The translations under genes were made by a program, and so were the position numbers. The notes below the pieces were generated by a model. It saw nothing but the letters and a program-made list of their open reading frames with translations. It was not told the DNA's origin and searched no databases. From a virus: DNA of 35,549 nt. Location: IMG/VR virus record IMGVR_UViG_3300043425_000584, positions 1-35,549 of that record. One strand, given 5' to 3'. Positions 1 to 7,834 of this stretch are shown one piece after another. How positions within the stretch are numbered: position 1 is the first letter of the stretch; each line of letters starts with the position of its first letter.

Positions 1-1
1 A

Positions 2-700
2 CTTTTAGAAGAAATATCAAGATTTAGACAAATTAATAAATACATTATTAATGAACAAGATCCGGCAGCAGGTGCTCCACCGGTAGACGATGCGGGTGCT
101 CCACCAGCAGACCCGGCAGCAGGTGCCCCACCGGCAGACCCGGCAGCGGGTGCCCCACCGGCAGACCCGGCAGCGGGAGTTGAAGGTACTGAAATTCCTG
201 AACCAATAGACACTGAAACAGATCCTGATGTTGAAGAAGTTGATACAGAAAACGAAGGTGAAGGAGAGGAAGGTGACACTGAAGAAATCGATATCACAGA
301 TTTAGTAACAACACAACAAGAAATCAAAGATAAGCAAGAAACGTTTATGGATGATATGATTGCAAAATTAGATGATTTACAATCAAAATTATCAAACATG
401 GATCAAATATTAAATAAAATTGATAGTTTAGAAAATAAATTTGATAGATATAGAGATAAAACACCTGAAGAAAAATTAGAATTAAGGTCGTTAGATTCTT
501 ACCCATATAATCAAAAGTTAACTGATTTTTTTGATGATAAAAAACAAGACATGGAAAAAACAGGTAAAAACGAATATGTTTTAACATCAGATGAAGTTGA
601 AAACTTTTCACCAAACGAAATTAAAAAAACGTTTAATATATATGATGATGAAGACAATATGAATGAAAATTATCGTAGAAAGTTTAAAGGTCTTTTATAA
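2..700 (+). CDS. Acidic coiled-coil protein with Ala/Pro repeat, 3' part only
   Basis: The reading frame is open from the window edge, so the gene starts upstream; the first in-window ATG (347) lies mid-protein. From the visible N-terminal side there are about 19 ordinary residues, a Pro/Ala/Gly tandem repeat with core ADPAAGAPP (bases 59-178), a strongly acidic stretch rich in Glu and Asp, then a Lys/Asp/Leu-rich helical region (about bases 310-450) with heptad-like spacing that looks like a coiled coil, and a charged C-terminal domain ending FKGLL. A rho-independent terminator follows immediately, so it closes a transcription unit separate from the SSB gene downstream. I do not recognise the family. 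The low-complexity linker, acidic patch and coiled coil would suit a scaffold, head-core or other structural protein, but that is a guess. The repeat is clearly richer in G+C than its surroundings. Confidence 0.8.
   Translation, partial: LLEEISRFRQINKYIINEQDPAAGAPPVDDAGAPPADPAAGAPPADPAAGAPPADPAAGVEGTEIPEPIDTETDPDVEEVDTENEGEGEEGDTEEIDITDLVTTQQEIKDKQETFMDDMIAKLDDLQSKLSNMDQILNKIDSLENKFDRYRDKTPEEKLELRSLDSYPYNQKLTDFFDDKKQDMEKTGKNEYVLTSDEVENFSPNEIKKTFNIYDDEDNMNENYRRKFKGLL
59..178 (+). repeat. In-frame 27-bp tandem repeat (ADPAAGAPP)
   Basis: Two near-identical 27-bp units (107-133 and 134-160) differ at one base and are followed by a partial third (161-178). Degenerate copies precede them (59-85 and a 24-bp version at 86-109). 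Units are multiples of three, so copy-number change would keep the frame. The repeat encodes a Pro/Ala linker. Confidence 0.85.
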
Positions 701-705
701 AAATT

Positions 706-730
706 AAGGTTCGGTTATCCGAACCTTTTT
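706..730 (+). terminator. Rho-independent terminator
   Basis: A perfect 9-bp stem, AAGGTTCGG (706-714) with CCGAACCTT (719-727), encloses the loop TTAT and runs into a T tract. It starts 5 bases after the stop codon at 700 and separates that gene from the SSB promoter. Confidence 0.92.
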
Positions 731-732
731 TA

Positions 733-763
733 TTTGACATTTTACAAAAATCACTTATAATTG
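733..763 (+). promoter_or_regulatory. Promoter for the SSB/replication block
   Basis: The region reads two ways. As a sigma-70 promoter it has exact TTGACA (734-739), a 16-bp spacer and exact TATAAT (756-761). As a Bacteroidota promoter it has TTTG (733-736), exactly 19 bp, then TATAATTG (756-763), which matches TAnnTTTG except for one base. It sits directly after a terminator and about 40 bp before the SSB start, so it likely drives the replication block. A host-recognised early or middle promoter is the simplest reading. Confidence 0.72.
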
Positions 764-800
764 TTATAGATAAAAGAGTATAAATTAAAAACAAAAATCT

Positions 801-1655
801 ATGGCAAATTCAATTGATGCAGTACTAGCACAGTACGAAAAGAACTCAACACCGAGTTCACAAAAACAAAACATTTCACAAGAAGACAGAATGAAAAGAT
901 ATTTTTCTGCTGTCCTTCAAAAAAACGAAAAATCCGCACAAAGAAGAATTCGTATCCTACCAACAAAAGATGGTTCTTCACCATTTGTAGAAGTTTGGTA
1001 TCACGAAATTCAAGTTAACGGACAGTGGGTTAAGTTGTATGACCCTGAAAAAAACGACAACGAACGTTCACCACTTACTGAAGTTTATAACGAACTTATG
1101 TCTACGGGTAAAAAAGAAGATAAAGATTTAGCTTCTCAATACCGTTCACGTCTATTCTACATTGTAAAAGTAATTGATAGAGATAACGAACAAGATGGTG
1201 TTAAGTTTTGGAGATTCAAACACAACTACAAACAAGAAGGTGTATTGGATAAAATCTTACCTATTTGGAAAGCAAAAGGTGACTTAACAGATTCTGAAAA
1301 AGGACGTGATTTAATCATTGAACTTATTAAAGCAAAAACACCACAAGGAAAAGAGTACACAGTAGTACAAACTATTATGTATGATGATCCAGCACCAATT
1401 CACACAGATGGTGAAATTATGGAAGGATGGATGGCTGACGAACTTACATGGAAAGACGTTTACTCTAAAAAACCTGTTGAATATTTAGAAGCCGTTGCGG
1501 TCGGAGAAACGCCAATTTGGAGTTCTGAACTTAAAAAATATGTTTACGGAGAAGAAGCTGAGATTTCACTTGGTGGAGGAACTGAAACTAAAACAGAAAC
1601 ACCAATTGTTGATCCACAAGCAAATGATGAACCATCTGAAGAATTACCTTTCTAA
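801..1655 (+). CDS. 32: Single-stranded DNA-binding protein, T4 gp32-like
   Basis: 284 residues, close to T4 gp32 (301). Coats ssDNA at the replication fork and during recombination and would work with the UvsX, helicase and primase encoded nearby. The N-terminus (about 1-25) is a short helical arm, the middle is a mixed alpha/beta core rich in aromatic and basic residues (RRIRILP near 47-53; VEVWYHEI near 63-70), and the last 30 residues are flexible and acidic, ending EELPF. That tip resembles the acidic, Phe-ending docking tail of SSB proteins. I did not find a clear gp32-type zinc site. The ATG follows an A-rich leader with no Shine-Dalgarno sequence. It is first in its transcription unit and the next gene follows after 10 bp. 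Assignment rests on overall pattern plus neighbours (uvsX, rnh, helicase), as in T4-like genomes. Confidence 0.82.
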   Translation: MANSIDAVLAQYEKNSTPSSQKQNISQEDRMKRYFSAVLQKNEKSAQRRIRILPTKDGSSPFVEVWYHEIQVNGQWVKLYDPEKNDNERSPLTEVYNELMSTGKKEDKDLASQYRSRLFYIVKVIDRDNEQDGVKFWRFKHNYKQEGVLDKILPIWKAKGDLTDSEKGRDLIIELIKAKTPQGKEYTVVQTIMYDDPAPIHTDGEIMEGWMADELTWKDVYSKKPVEYLEAVAVGETPIWSSELKKYVYGEEAEISLGGGTETKTETPIVDPQANDEPSEELPF

Positions 1656-1665
1656 AAAATATTAT

Positions 1666-1962
1666 ATGAATAAAATATCAGAAAAAATGTATGAAGCTCT
1701 GACCTTGAAATATAGGTCAGAGATGGCATACGCAGAAGCAACACTATTAGTATATTTCAATAACCCTGTTGGTATTGGAGAACACCCACAACATTTAGAA
1801 GAAATGGATATACTTGTCGAAAAAATGACAAACGCAAAAGATAAATTAGAAATGTTAGAAACAGTTTACAAATACAACGTAAAAAGAGAAGACAAGTTTG
1901 AAATAACTGAAGACATGTTAAAATTATTAAACGAACAAAAAGGAGAAGATAATGGCAATTAA
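1666..1962 (+). CDS. Small conserved-looking phage protein between SSB and UvsX
   Basis: 98 residues from the ATG at 1666; the frame is open further upstream but that part overlaps the SSB gene out of frame. The protein is charged and mostly helical by composition, with a central segment YFNNPVGIGEHPQHLEEMD followed by a probable coiled-coil helix (about residues 45-65). The NPVGIGEHP stretch resembles small unnamed proteins I associate with T4-like marine phages, but I know of no assigned function. It overlaps the start of the uvsX-like gene by 11 bp, so the two are probably translationally coupled. A role as accessory factor to SSB or the recombinase is suggested only by position. Confidence 0.75.
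   Translation: MNKISEKMYEALTLKYRSEMAYAEATLLVYFNNPVGIGEHPQHLEEMDILVEKMTNAKDKLEMLETVYKYNVKREDKFEITEDMLKLLNEQKGEDNGN
1940..1945 (+). promoter_or_regulatory. Shine-Dalgarno-like AAGGAG before uvsX
   Basis: AAGGAG lies 6 bases before the uvsX ATG (1952), inside the preceding coding frame. It stands out because nearly all other starts here lack such a sequence. It supports the start at 1952 but could be incidental to the Lys-Gly-Glu codons it overlaps. Confidence 0.45.
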
Positions 1963-2959
1963 AAAGAATGATTTTAGTTCATTAAAGAAAAAGTTTTCTA
2001 CATCAGCAAAATATAAACCACAACGGTTTTTTGATCTTGGAGAACCATTCTTAGATGCTGTTGGACTACCTGGTCCTGCTATGGGGCATATCAATATGTT
2101 TCTAGGACATTCAGATACGGGTAAAACAACCGCCTTAGTTAAAACCGCAGTTGATGCCCAAAAGAAAGGTGTACTTCCTGTGTTTATCATTACAGAACAG
2201 AAGTGGTCTTTTGAACATGCTAAACTTATGGGTTTTGAATGTGAGGAGGTTGTTGATACTGAAACAGGAGAGTTAGAATGGGACGGATTTTATATATTCA
2301 ATAATAACTTTGATTATATAGAACAAATCACAGACTACATTAATGATTTGTTAGATGCACAAGAAAAAGGTGATTTAGATTATTCATTATGTATTATGTG
2401 GGACTCTGTTGGTTCTGTACCTTGTAAAATGACTTACGAAGGTAAGGGAGGAAAACAACACAACGCATCTGTATTGGCCGATAAAATTGGTATGGGAATT
2501 AACCAAAGAATTTCAGGTTCACGTAAATCCGATTCTAAATTTGAAAACACCCTAATCATTGTTAATCAACCTTGGGTTGAATTACCTGATAATCCATTCG
2601 GTCAACCAAAAATTAAGGCAAAAGGTGGTGAGGCGATTTGGTTAAATTCATCTTTAGTGTTTTTATTTGGTAACCAAAAAGGTGCTGGTACGACTAAGAT
2701 TACCGCAACAAAAGACAAACGAACAGTTAAGTTCGCATCAAGAACAAAAGTGTCTGTTATGAAAAACCACATTAACGGACTTGGATTTGAAGACGGTAAG
2801 ATTATAGTAACACCACACGGATTTTTACCAGGGAAAGAAGCGTCAGAAGAAAAGGCATCTATTGAACAATACAAAAAAGATCATGCTGAGTATTGGAAAG
2901 AAATAATCGGAGTTGATGGTGACTTTGATTTGAAAGCAGAAAAAGAAGAAGTTGAGTAA
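1952..2959 (+). CDS. uvsX: RecA/UvsX-like recombinase
   Basis: 335 residues, in the usual size range for RecA and UvsX. ATPase that forms filaments on ssDNA and drives strand exchange for recombination-dependent replication and repair. The Walker A motif is GHSDTGKTT at residues 52-60, preceded by the family-typical 'tGlPGpamGhI' entry strand. A Walker B-like strand SLCIMWDSVGS lies near residue 145. The NQP segment near 208-210 fits the loop that follows the L1/L2 region. The C-terminus is highly charged (ends AEKEEVE), as is common in UvsX. It is flanked by SSB and RNase H-type genes, the T4-like recombination neighbourhood. RecA and UvsX are hard to separate by eye; context favours the phage type. 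Confidence 0.87.
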   Translation: MAIKKNDFSSLKKKFSTSAKYKPQRFFDLGEPFLDAVGLPGPAMGHINMFLGHSDTGKTTALVKTAVDAQKKGVLPVFIITEQKWSFEHAKLMGFECEEVVDTETGELEWDGFYIFNNNFDYIEQITDYINDLLDAQEKGDLDYSLCIMWDSVGSVPCKMTYEGKGGKQHNASVLADKIGMGINQRISGSRKSDSKFENTLIIVNQPWVELPDNPFGQPKIKAKGGEAIWLNSSLVFLFGNQKGAGTTKITATKDKRTVKFASRTKVSVMKNHINGLGFEDGKIIVTPHGFLPGKEASEEKASIEQYKKDHAEYWKEIIGVDGDFDLKAEKEEVE

Positions 2960-2964
2960 GAACC

Positions 2965-2978
2965 CTGTAATAATACAG
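2965..2978 (+). other. Short hairpin just upstream of the 5' nuclease start
   Basis: CTGTA (2965-2969), loop ATAA, TACAG (2974-2978) ends two bases before the ATG at 2981. It fills most of the 21-bp gap between uvsX and the nuclease gene. There is no T tract, so it is not a standard terminator; an effect on start-site access is possible but unproven. Confidence 0.4.
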
Positions 2979-2980
2979 AA

Positions 2981-3988
2981 ATGACAAAGACGTTATTGGT
3001 TGACGGAAACAACCTTTTAAAAATTGGATTTCACGGTGTTAAAGATTACTTTAACAAAGGTGAACATATTGGAGGTCTTTGGCACTTTCTAAACACATTA
3101 CGTCGGTTCATAGACGAAGAAAACTTCAGTAAGGTAGTTGTGTTTTGGGACGGAGAAACTAACTCGTCCCAAAGAAGGTTAATCTACCCAAAATACAAAC
3201 TTAACCGAAAAGGAGTAACAGAAGATTTTAAAGAAGAATCGTTTAACAAACAAAAACATAGAGTTAAGGAATACCTTGAAGAAATGTTTGTTAGACAAGT
3301 TGAGTTCCCAAACTCTGAGGCGGATGATTTAATTGCGTACTATTGTCAAATTTCTAAAGGAGAGGATAAAACTATTTTTAGTGGAGATAGAGACCTTACG
3401 CAACTTATCACTGATGATGTAACAATCTATTCACCTAACACAAAGAAGTATTATAAGAAAGGTGATATGATTAAATTAAAAGAAATTGAAGTTCCTCACT
3501 ATAATATAAAAACATTTAAAATCCTATCGGGCGATAAATCAGATAATATTGATGGTATCTATTATTTTGGTGAGAAAACTTTTGTTAAATTATTTCCTGA
3601 GCTACTTGAAAAAGAAGTTTCATTTTCCGATATTTTAACAAGAGGTGAGGAACTACTAAAAGAACAAAAAGACAATACCGTTCTTAAAAATTTACTGACG
3701 GGTAAAACAAAAGAGGGTATTTTTGGTGACGAGTTTTTTATAATCAATAAAAAGATTGTAGATTTATCAGAACCACTTATTAGTGAAGAAGGAAAAGAAT
3801 TAGTTGAAGCGTATTACTCAGAGTCATTGGATCCTGACGGAAGAGGATATAAAAACTTAATTCGGATGATGATGGAGGACGGATTATTTAAATACCTACC
3901 AAAAGGGGACGAACAGTGGGTATATTTTTTAAAACCATTTTTAAAGTTAACAAGAAAAGAAAAAACAAAATTCAAAACAAAAAAGTAA
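2981..3988 (+). CDS. rnh: 5'-3' exonuclease, T4 RNase H / FEN-1 family
   Basis: 335 residues versus 305 for T4 RNase H. Metal-dependent 5' nuclease that would remove RNA primers and 5' flaps during lagging-strand synthesis. Acidic metal ligands sit in recognisable motifs: D8 in LLVDGNN, D57 in VVFWDGE, E113/D115/D116 in SEADDL, D136/D138 in SGDRDLTQL, and D185/D188 in LSGDKSDNI, the entry to the helix-hairpin-helix DNA-binding element. The stretch with KYKLNRKG (near 71-78) fits the basic helical-arch region. It lies 21 bp after uvsX and 4 bp before the next gene, in the same run of replication genes. The full acidic set suggests an active enzyme. Confidence 0.9.
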   Translation: MTKTLLVDGNNLLKIGFHGVKDYFNKGEHIGGLWHFLNTLRRFIDEENFSKVVVFWDGETNSSQRRLIYPKYKLNRKGVTEDFKEESFNKQKHRVKEYLEEMFVRQVEFPNSEADDLIAYYCQISKGEDKTIFSGDRDLTQLITDDVTIYSPNTKKYYKKGDMIKLKEIEVPHYNIKTFKILSGDKSDNIDGIYYFGEKTFVKLFPELLEKEVSFSDILTRGEELLKEQKDNTVLKNLLTGKTKEGIFGDEFFIINKKIVDLSEPLISEEGKELVEAYYSESLDPDGRGYKNLIRMMMEDGLFKYLPKGDEQWVYFLKPFLKLTRKEKTKFKTKK

Positions 3989-3992
3989 AATT

Positions 3993-4445
3993 ATGAAAGA
4001 GCAGAATGATGTAACAAAGGTTGAATTCCTAATGACACTTAACAATAATTTTGTTGTACAAAGATTTTTTAATGTAAAAGGTTTTAACCCAAAAGGTAAG
4101 AACAGTACAGAGTTGTATGAATACATTAAAGATTTATCTGAAGAGCTACAAACAAAATTAAGAAATAAGTGTATGGTTTATATGTTGGAAAACCGATTCC
4201 AAATAGAAGAAGACCCAACCGTTTTAGAAACATCAAACACAGACGGACCTGAAGTATTTAACATTATTTTAAAGGTCGGAAATGAGACAATTTGTCATAG
4301 AGTTATTGACGCAAAAGTATACCCACCAAAGGTAAGATATACCCTGGATATACGCCCATCCATAAAAACAATTTTAAGAGACCTAACTGACATTTTATCA
4401 GAGAAAAATTTATCTTTTAATTACTTGAATTATTCATTGGCTTAA
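3993..4445 (+). CDS. Unknown phage protein in the replication block
   Basis: 150 residues with no motif I recognise. The N-terminal half looks like an alpha/beta domain (segments VEFLMTLNNNFVVQRFFNV and LYEYIKDLSEELQTKLRNK); the C-terminal half has alternating hydrophobic strands and ends in a Leu-rich helix and NYLNYSLA. It has no signal peptide, membrane segment or zinc cluster. It starts 4 bp after the 5' nuclease stop and is followed by a small gap before the helicase gene, so it is probably expressed with them. A replisome accessory or small transcription factor would fit the position, but nothing in the sequence identifies it. Confidence 0.7.
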   Translation: MKEQNDVTKVEFLMTLNNNFVVQRFFNVKGFNPKGKNSTELYEYIKDLSEELQTKLRNKCMVYMLENRFQIEEDPTVLETSNTDGPEVFNIILKVGNETICHRVIDAKVYPPKVRYTLDIRPSIKTILRDLTDILSEKNLSFNYLNYSLA

Positions 4446-4448
4446 TAG

Positions 4449-4457
4449 TATTTATTA
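4449..4457 (+). promoter_or_regulatory. TATTTAT motif upstream of the helicase gene
   Basis: TATTTATTA lies 26 bp before the helicase ATG in a short AT-rich gap. It is one of eight copies of TATTTAT found in gaps just before genes; see the finding on a candidate late-promoter motif. Confidence 0.3.
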
Positions 4458-4483
4458 AAACACAGAACAAAAATCTATAAAAT

Positions 4484-5866
4484 ATGTCAGACAAAAAGAA
4501 CTTCGGATACTTAGGAAATACTTTTCAAATACAACTTTTAAACAACATAGTAACATATAAAGATTTCGCTAATTCCATCATAGAAGTTATTGATCCTCAC
4601 TATTTTGATAACCAATATTTTAGAATCATTTGTCAAATGATTAGAGAATATTATACAAATTATGAGCATACTCCGACATTTGATACCCTTGAACAATTAA
4701 CAAAATCAGAAATCAGTTCACCTATGGCTCAAAAGAGCATATTAGATACATTAGAACAGGTTAAGAACGTTTCAGATGAAGGATCTATATTTGTTCAAGA
4801 AAAGTCCTTAAAATTCTGTAAACAACAGGAACTCCAAAAAGTAATGACAAAAGCTCAATCAATCATTGATAAAGGTGATTTCGAGAGTTACGATAAGTTA
4901 GAAGAAATGGTAAGAGGAGCTCTCCAAGTTGGTGAAGTAGATAAAGGGACTACAGACGTGTTCTTTAACCTTGATGAGGTATTAAATGATGATTACAGAC
5001 ATCCAATTCCTATTGGTGTACCCGGTATTGATAACTTATTAAAAGGAGGATTAGCCAAAGGAGAAATTGGCGTTATTTTAGCCCCTACCGGAGTTGGTAA
5101 ATCAACATTCACTACCAAAATTGCAAATCACGCGTTTAATTTGGGATATAATGTACTTCAAATATTCTTTGAAGACAACCCAAAAATTATCCAAAGAAAA
5201 CACATAACACTTTGGACTGGAATTCACCCTGACGATTTAACTGAAAACAGGGGGGAGGTAATGGAAAAAGTTAAACATATTCAAACAACAAGAAAAAATA
5301 AGTTGATTATGAAAAAGTTGGCGTCCGATACCGTAACCATGAATCAGATTAAGAACCAAGTTAGAAAAATGATTGCCGAGGGAACAAAAATTGATATGAT
5401 AATTTTAGATTATATCGATTGTGTAGTACCAGACAAGAACTTAGGTGACGAATGGAAAAGTGAAGGTTCAGTTATGAGAGGATTTGAGGCTATGTGTCAC
5501 GAATTGGATATCGCAGGGTGGACTGCAACACAAGGTAATAGAAACTCAATATCATCAGAGGTTGTAACAACAGATCAAATGGGTGGATCAATCAAAAAGG
5601 CACAAGTTGGTCACGTAATTATTACGGTGGCTAAGAGTCTACAACAAAAAGAGATGAATTTAGCAACCATCGCAATCACCAAATCAAGAATTGGTAAAGA
5701 TGGTGTTATATTTGAAAACTGTAAATTTGATAACGGCATGTTAGAAATCGACACAGAACAAAGTGTTACGTTTCTTGGACACGAGGAACAAAAAGAAGAA
5801 AGAAACCGTAGCCGAATCAAAGAACTTTTAGAAAAGAAAAAACAAAAAGAACAACAAGAATCTTAA
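4484..5866 (+). CDS. 41: Replicative DNA helicase, DnaB / T4 gp41-like
   Basis: 460 residues, close to T4 gp41 (475). Hexameric 5'-3' helicase that unwinds the fork and recruits primase. Residues 1-150 form a helical N-terminal domain. The RecA-like motor follows a GVPGIDNLLKGGL entry near 178-190, with Walker A APTGVGKST at 200-208, Walker B-like MIILDYID near 305-312, and a TQGN segment near residue 348 at the usual polar sensor position. The C-terminal tail (about 430-460) is Lys/Glu-rich. The ATG follows the leader 'aaaatctataaa', almost the same A-rich leader as the SSB gene, with no Shine-Dalgarno sequence. The primase that should partner it is encoded far downstream at 34438. Confidence 0.9.
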   Translation: MSDKKNFGYLGNTFQIQLLNNIVTYKDFANSIIEVIDPHYFDNQYFRIICQMIREYYTNYEHTPTFDTLEQLTKSEISSPMAQKSILDTLEQVKNVSDEGSIFVQEKSLKFCKQQELQKVMTKAQSIIDKGDFESYDKLEEMVRGALQVGEVDKGTTDVFFNLDEVLNDDYRHPIPIGVPGIDNLLKGGLAKGEIGVILAPTGVGKSTFTTKIANHAFNLGYNVLQIFFEDNPKIIQRKHITLWTGIHPDDLTENRGEVMEKVKHIQTTRKNKLIMKKLASDTVTMNQIKNQVRKMIAEGTKIDMIILDYIDCVVPDKNLGDEWKSEGSVMRGFEAMCHELDIAGWTATQGNRNSISSEVVTTDQMGGSIKKAQVGHVIITVAKSLQQKEMNLATIAITKSRIGKDGVIFENCKFDNGMLEIDTEQSVTFLGHEEQKEERNRSRIKELLEKKKQKEQQES

Positions 5867-5890
5867 AATAAATTATTAAATTTGAATAAA

Positions 5891-7750
5891 ATGGATATTT
5901 CGCAAAAAATATTAAGTGACATTACTGTCTTTATGAAATACGCTAAGTTTCAACCCGAATTAAACAGGAGAGAGACTTGGGAAGAGTTGGTAACTCGCAA
6001 CAAAGAAATGCACCAACGTAAGTACCCCCAAATCAAAGATGAGATTGAGGAGGTATACAAAATGGTATACGACAAGAAAGTATTACCATCAATGAGATCT
6101 TTACAATTCGGCGGTAAACCAATTGAGATTTCACCAAACAGAGTTTATAATTGTGCATATATGCCAATCGACCACGTCGACTCATTCTCTGAAACAATGT
6201 TTTTACTTTTAGGTGGAACAGGAGTTGGTTACTCAGTTCAAAAACACCACGTTGAAAAACTACCAGATATTAAAAAACCAAATCCTGAAAGAACAAGAAG
6301 ATACCTTATTGGTGACTCAATTGAAGGATGGGCGGATGCTATTAAAGTATTAATGGAATCTTATTTAGGTTACAAATCATCAACACCTATATTTGATTTT
6401 TCAGACATCAGACAAAAAGGGGCGATGCTTGTAACATCAGGAGGAAAGGCGCCAGGACCTCAACCACTTAAAGATTGTATTCACCATATAACAAAAGTGT
6501 TGGATAACAAAAAAGATGGTGAAAAACTAACACCGATTGAAACCCATGATATTGTATGTCATATTGCAGATGCGGTACTTGCAGGTGGTATTAGAAGAGC
6601 GGCACTTATCTCATTATTCTCAGCTGACGATGAAGAAATGATTTCATGTAAATCAGGAAATTGGTGGGAACAAAACGCACAAAGAGGTAGGGCAAATAAC
6701 TCAGCAGTCCTTCTTCGTCACAAAATCACAAAAGAATTTTTTATGGATCTGTGGAAACGTATTGAATTATCAGGGGCAGGAGAACCGGGAATTTATTTAT
6801 CTAATGATAAAGATTGGGGAACAAACCCTTGTTGTGAAATTGCACTACGACCATTTCAATTCTGTAACTTGTGTGAGGTAAATGCTTCAGATATTGAATC
6901 ACAAGAAGATTTTGATAAAAGAGTTAGAGCAGCATCATTTATCGGAACATTACAAGCGGGGTACACTGACTTTCATTATCTAAGAGACATTTGGAAACGA
7001 ACAACTGAAAAAGATGCACTTATTGGTGTTGGTATGACAGGTATTGGTTCAGGTGTTGTTTTAGGTTATGACATGAAAAGAGCCGCTAAGATGGTAAAAG
7101 AGGAAAACGAAAGAGTAGCTAACCTTATTGGAATTAATAAATCGGCAAGAACAACAACAGTTAAACCATCAGGAACCTCATCATTAGTATTAGGAACTTC
7201 ATCAGGAATTCATGCTTGGCATAATGACTATTACCTAAGAAGAATACGTGTTGGTAAAAATGAATCAATTTATTCTTACTTGGCGATTAATCACCCTGAA
7301 TTGATTGAGGACGAATACTTTAGACCACACGACACTGCAGTAATCACTATCCCACAAAAGGCACCTGAAGGATCAATAGTAAGACACGAGTCAGTATTTC
7401 AGATGTTAGAAAGAGTTAAGAAAGTTTCTCAAGAATGGATTAAACCTGGACATAGAAACGGACAAAATACTCACAACGTATCAGCAACCGTATCAATTAA
7501 AGAAGATGAGTGGGATTTAGTTGGTGATTGGATGTGGAATAACAGAGACTTCTATAATGGATTATCAGTATTACCATATAACGGAGGAACTTATACACAA
7601 GCACCTTTTGAAGATTGTACACAAGAAGATTTTGAAAGATTGGTTAAAACATTATCAGATGTTGATCTTACAAAAGTTATTGAGTTACAAGATAATACCG
7701 ACCTACGAGGAGAAGCCGCTTGTGCTGGTGGGGCTTGTGAAATTGTGTAA
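5891..7750 (+). CDS. nrdJ: Adenosylcobalamin-dependent ribonucleotide reductase (class II)
   Basis: Reduces ribonucleotides to deoxyribonucleotides using coenzyme B12 to make the thiyl radical, supplying DNA precursors. I choose ATG 5891 (619 residues) over an in-frame TTG at 5882. With that start the key cysteines are C88 (VYNCAYMP), C314 and C325 in NPCCEIALRPFQFCNL, and a redox pair C611/C616 in CAGGAC at the C-terminus. The 11-residue gap between C314 and C325 equals that between C408 and C419 of the Lactobacillus leichmannii enzyme, where C408 carries the radical and C119/C419 form the disulfide. The glycine-rich GGTGVGYSV near 107-115 and KPSGTSSLVLG near 420-430 also fit the family. 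Shorter than the 739-residue Lactobacillus enzyme. No NrdB-like small subunit is seen, as expected for class II. Confidence 0.93.
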   Translation: MDISQKILSDITVFMKYAKFQPELNRRETWEELVTRNKEMHQRKYPQIKDEIEEVYKMVYDKKVLPSMRSLQFGGKPIEISPNRVYNCAYMPIDHVDSFSETMFLLLGGTGVGYSVQKHHVEKLPDIKKPNPERTRRYLIGDSIEGWADAIKVLMESYLGYKSSTPIFDFSDIRQKGAMLVTSGGKAPGPQPLKDCIHHITKVLDNKKDGEKLTPIETHDIVCHIADAVLAGGIRRAALISLFSADDEEMISCKSGNWWEQNAQRGRANNSAVLLRHKITKEFFMDLWKRIELSGAGEPGIYLSNDKDWGTNPCCEIALRPFQFCNLCEVNASDIESQEDFDKRVRAASFIGTLQAGYTDFHYLRDIWKRTTEKDALIGVGMTGIGSGVVLGYDMKRAAKMVKEENERVANLIGINKSARTTTVKPSGTSSLVLGTSSGIHAWHNDYYLRRIRVGKNESIYSYLAINHPELIEDEYFRPHDTAVITIPQKAPEGSIVRHESVFQMLERVKKVSQEWIKPGHRNGQNTHNVSATVSIKEDEWDLVGDWMWNNRDFYNGLSVLPYNGGTYTQAPFEDCTQEDFERLVKTLSDVDLTKVIELQDNTDLRGEAACAGGACEIV

Positions 7751-7752
7751 TC

Positions 7753-7833
7753 ATGAAAGTACAATGGGGAAACGATATAACGCTGACATATCAAATATTG
7801 TTGGCGTTTTATAACCAAAGAAAAAATAACTAA
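7753..7833 (+). CDS. Possible 26-residue microprotein
   Basis: An ATG 2 bp after the nrdJ stop opens a frame of 26 residues (starts MKVQWGNDITL, ends FYNQRKNN) that stops 1 bp before the next ATG at 7835. The fit into the gap is exact and matches the tight spacing elsewhere, which is the only reason to list it. It has no recognisable domain; the middle is moderately hydrophobic and the end basic. It may be chance. Confidence 0.35.
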   Translation: MKVQWGNDITLTYQILLAFYNQRKNN

Positions 7834-7834
7834 T

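Noticed and set aside
1495-1665. Upstream extension of the small gene at 1666
   Set aside because: The extension overlaps the SSB gene out of frame; the ATG at 1666 just after the SSB stop is the natural start.
7521-7814. Plus-strand 97-codon frame overlapping the end of nrdJ
   Set aside because: It lies mainly inside nrdJ in another frame; the nrdJ C-terminus with its redox cysteines is clearly the real product.
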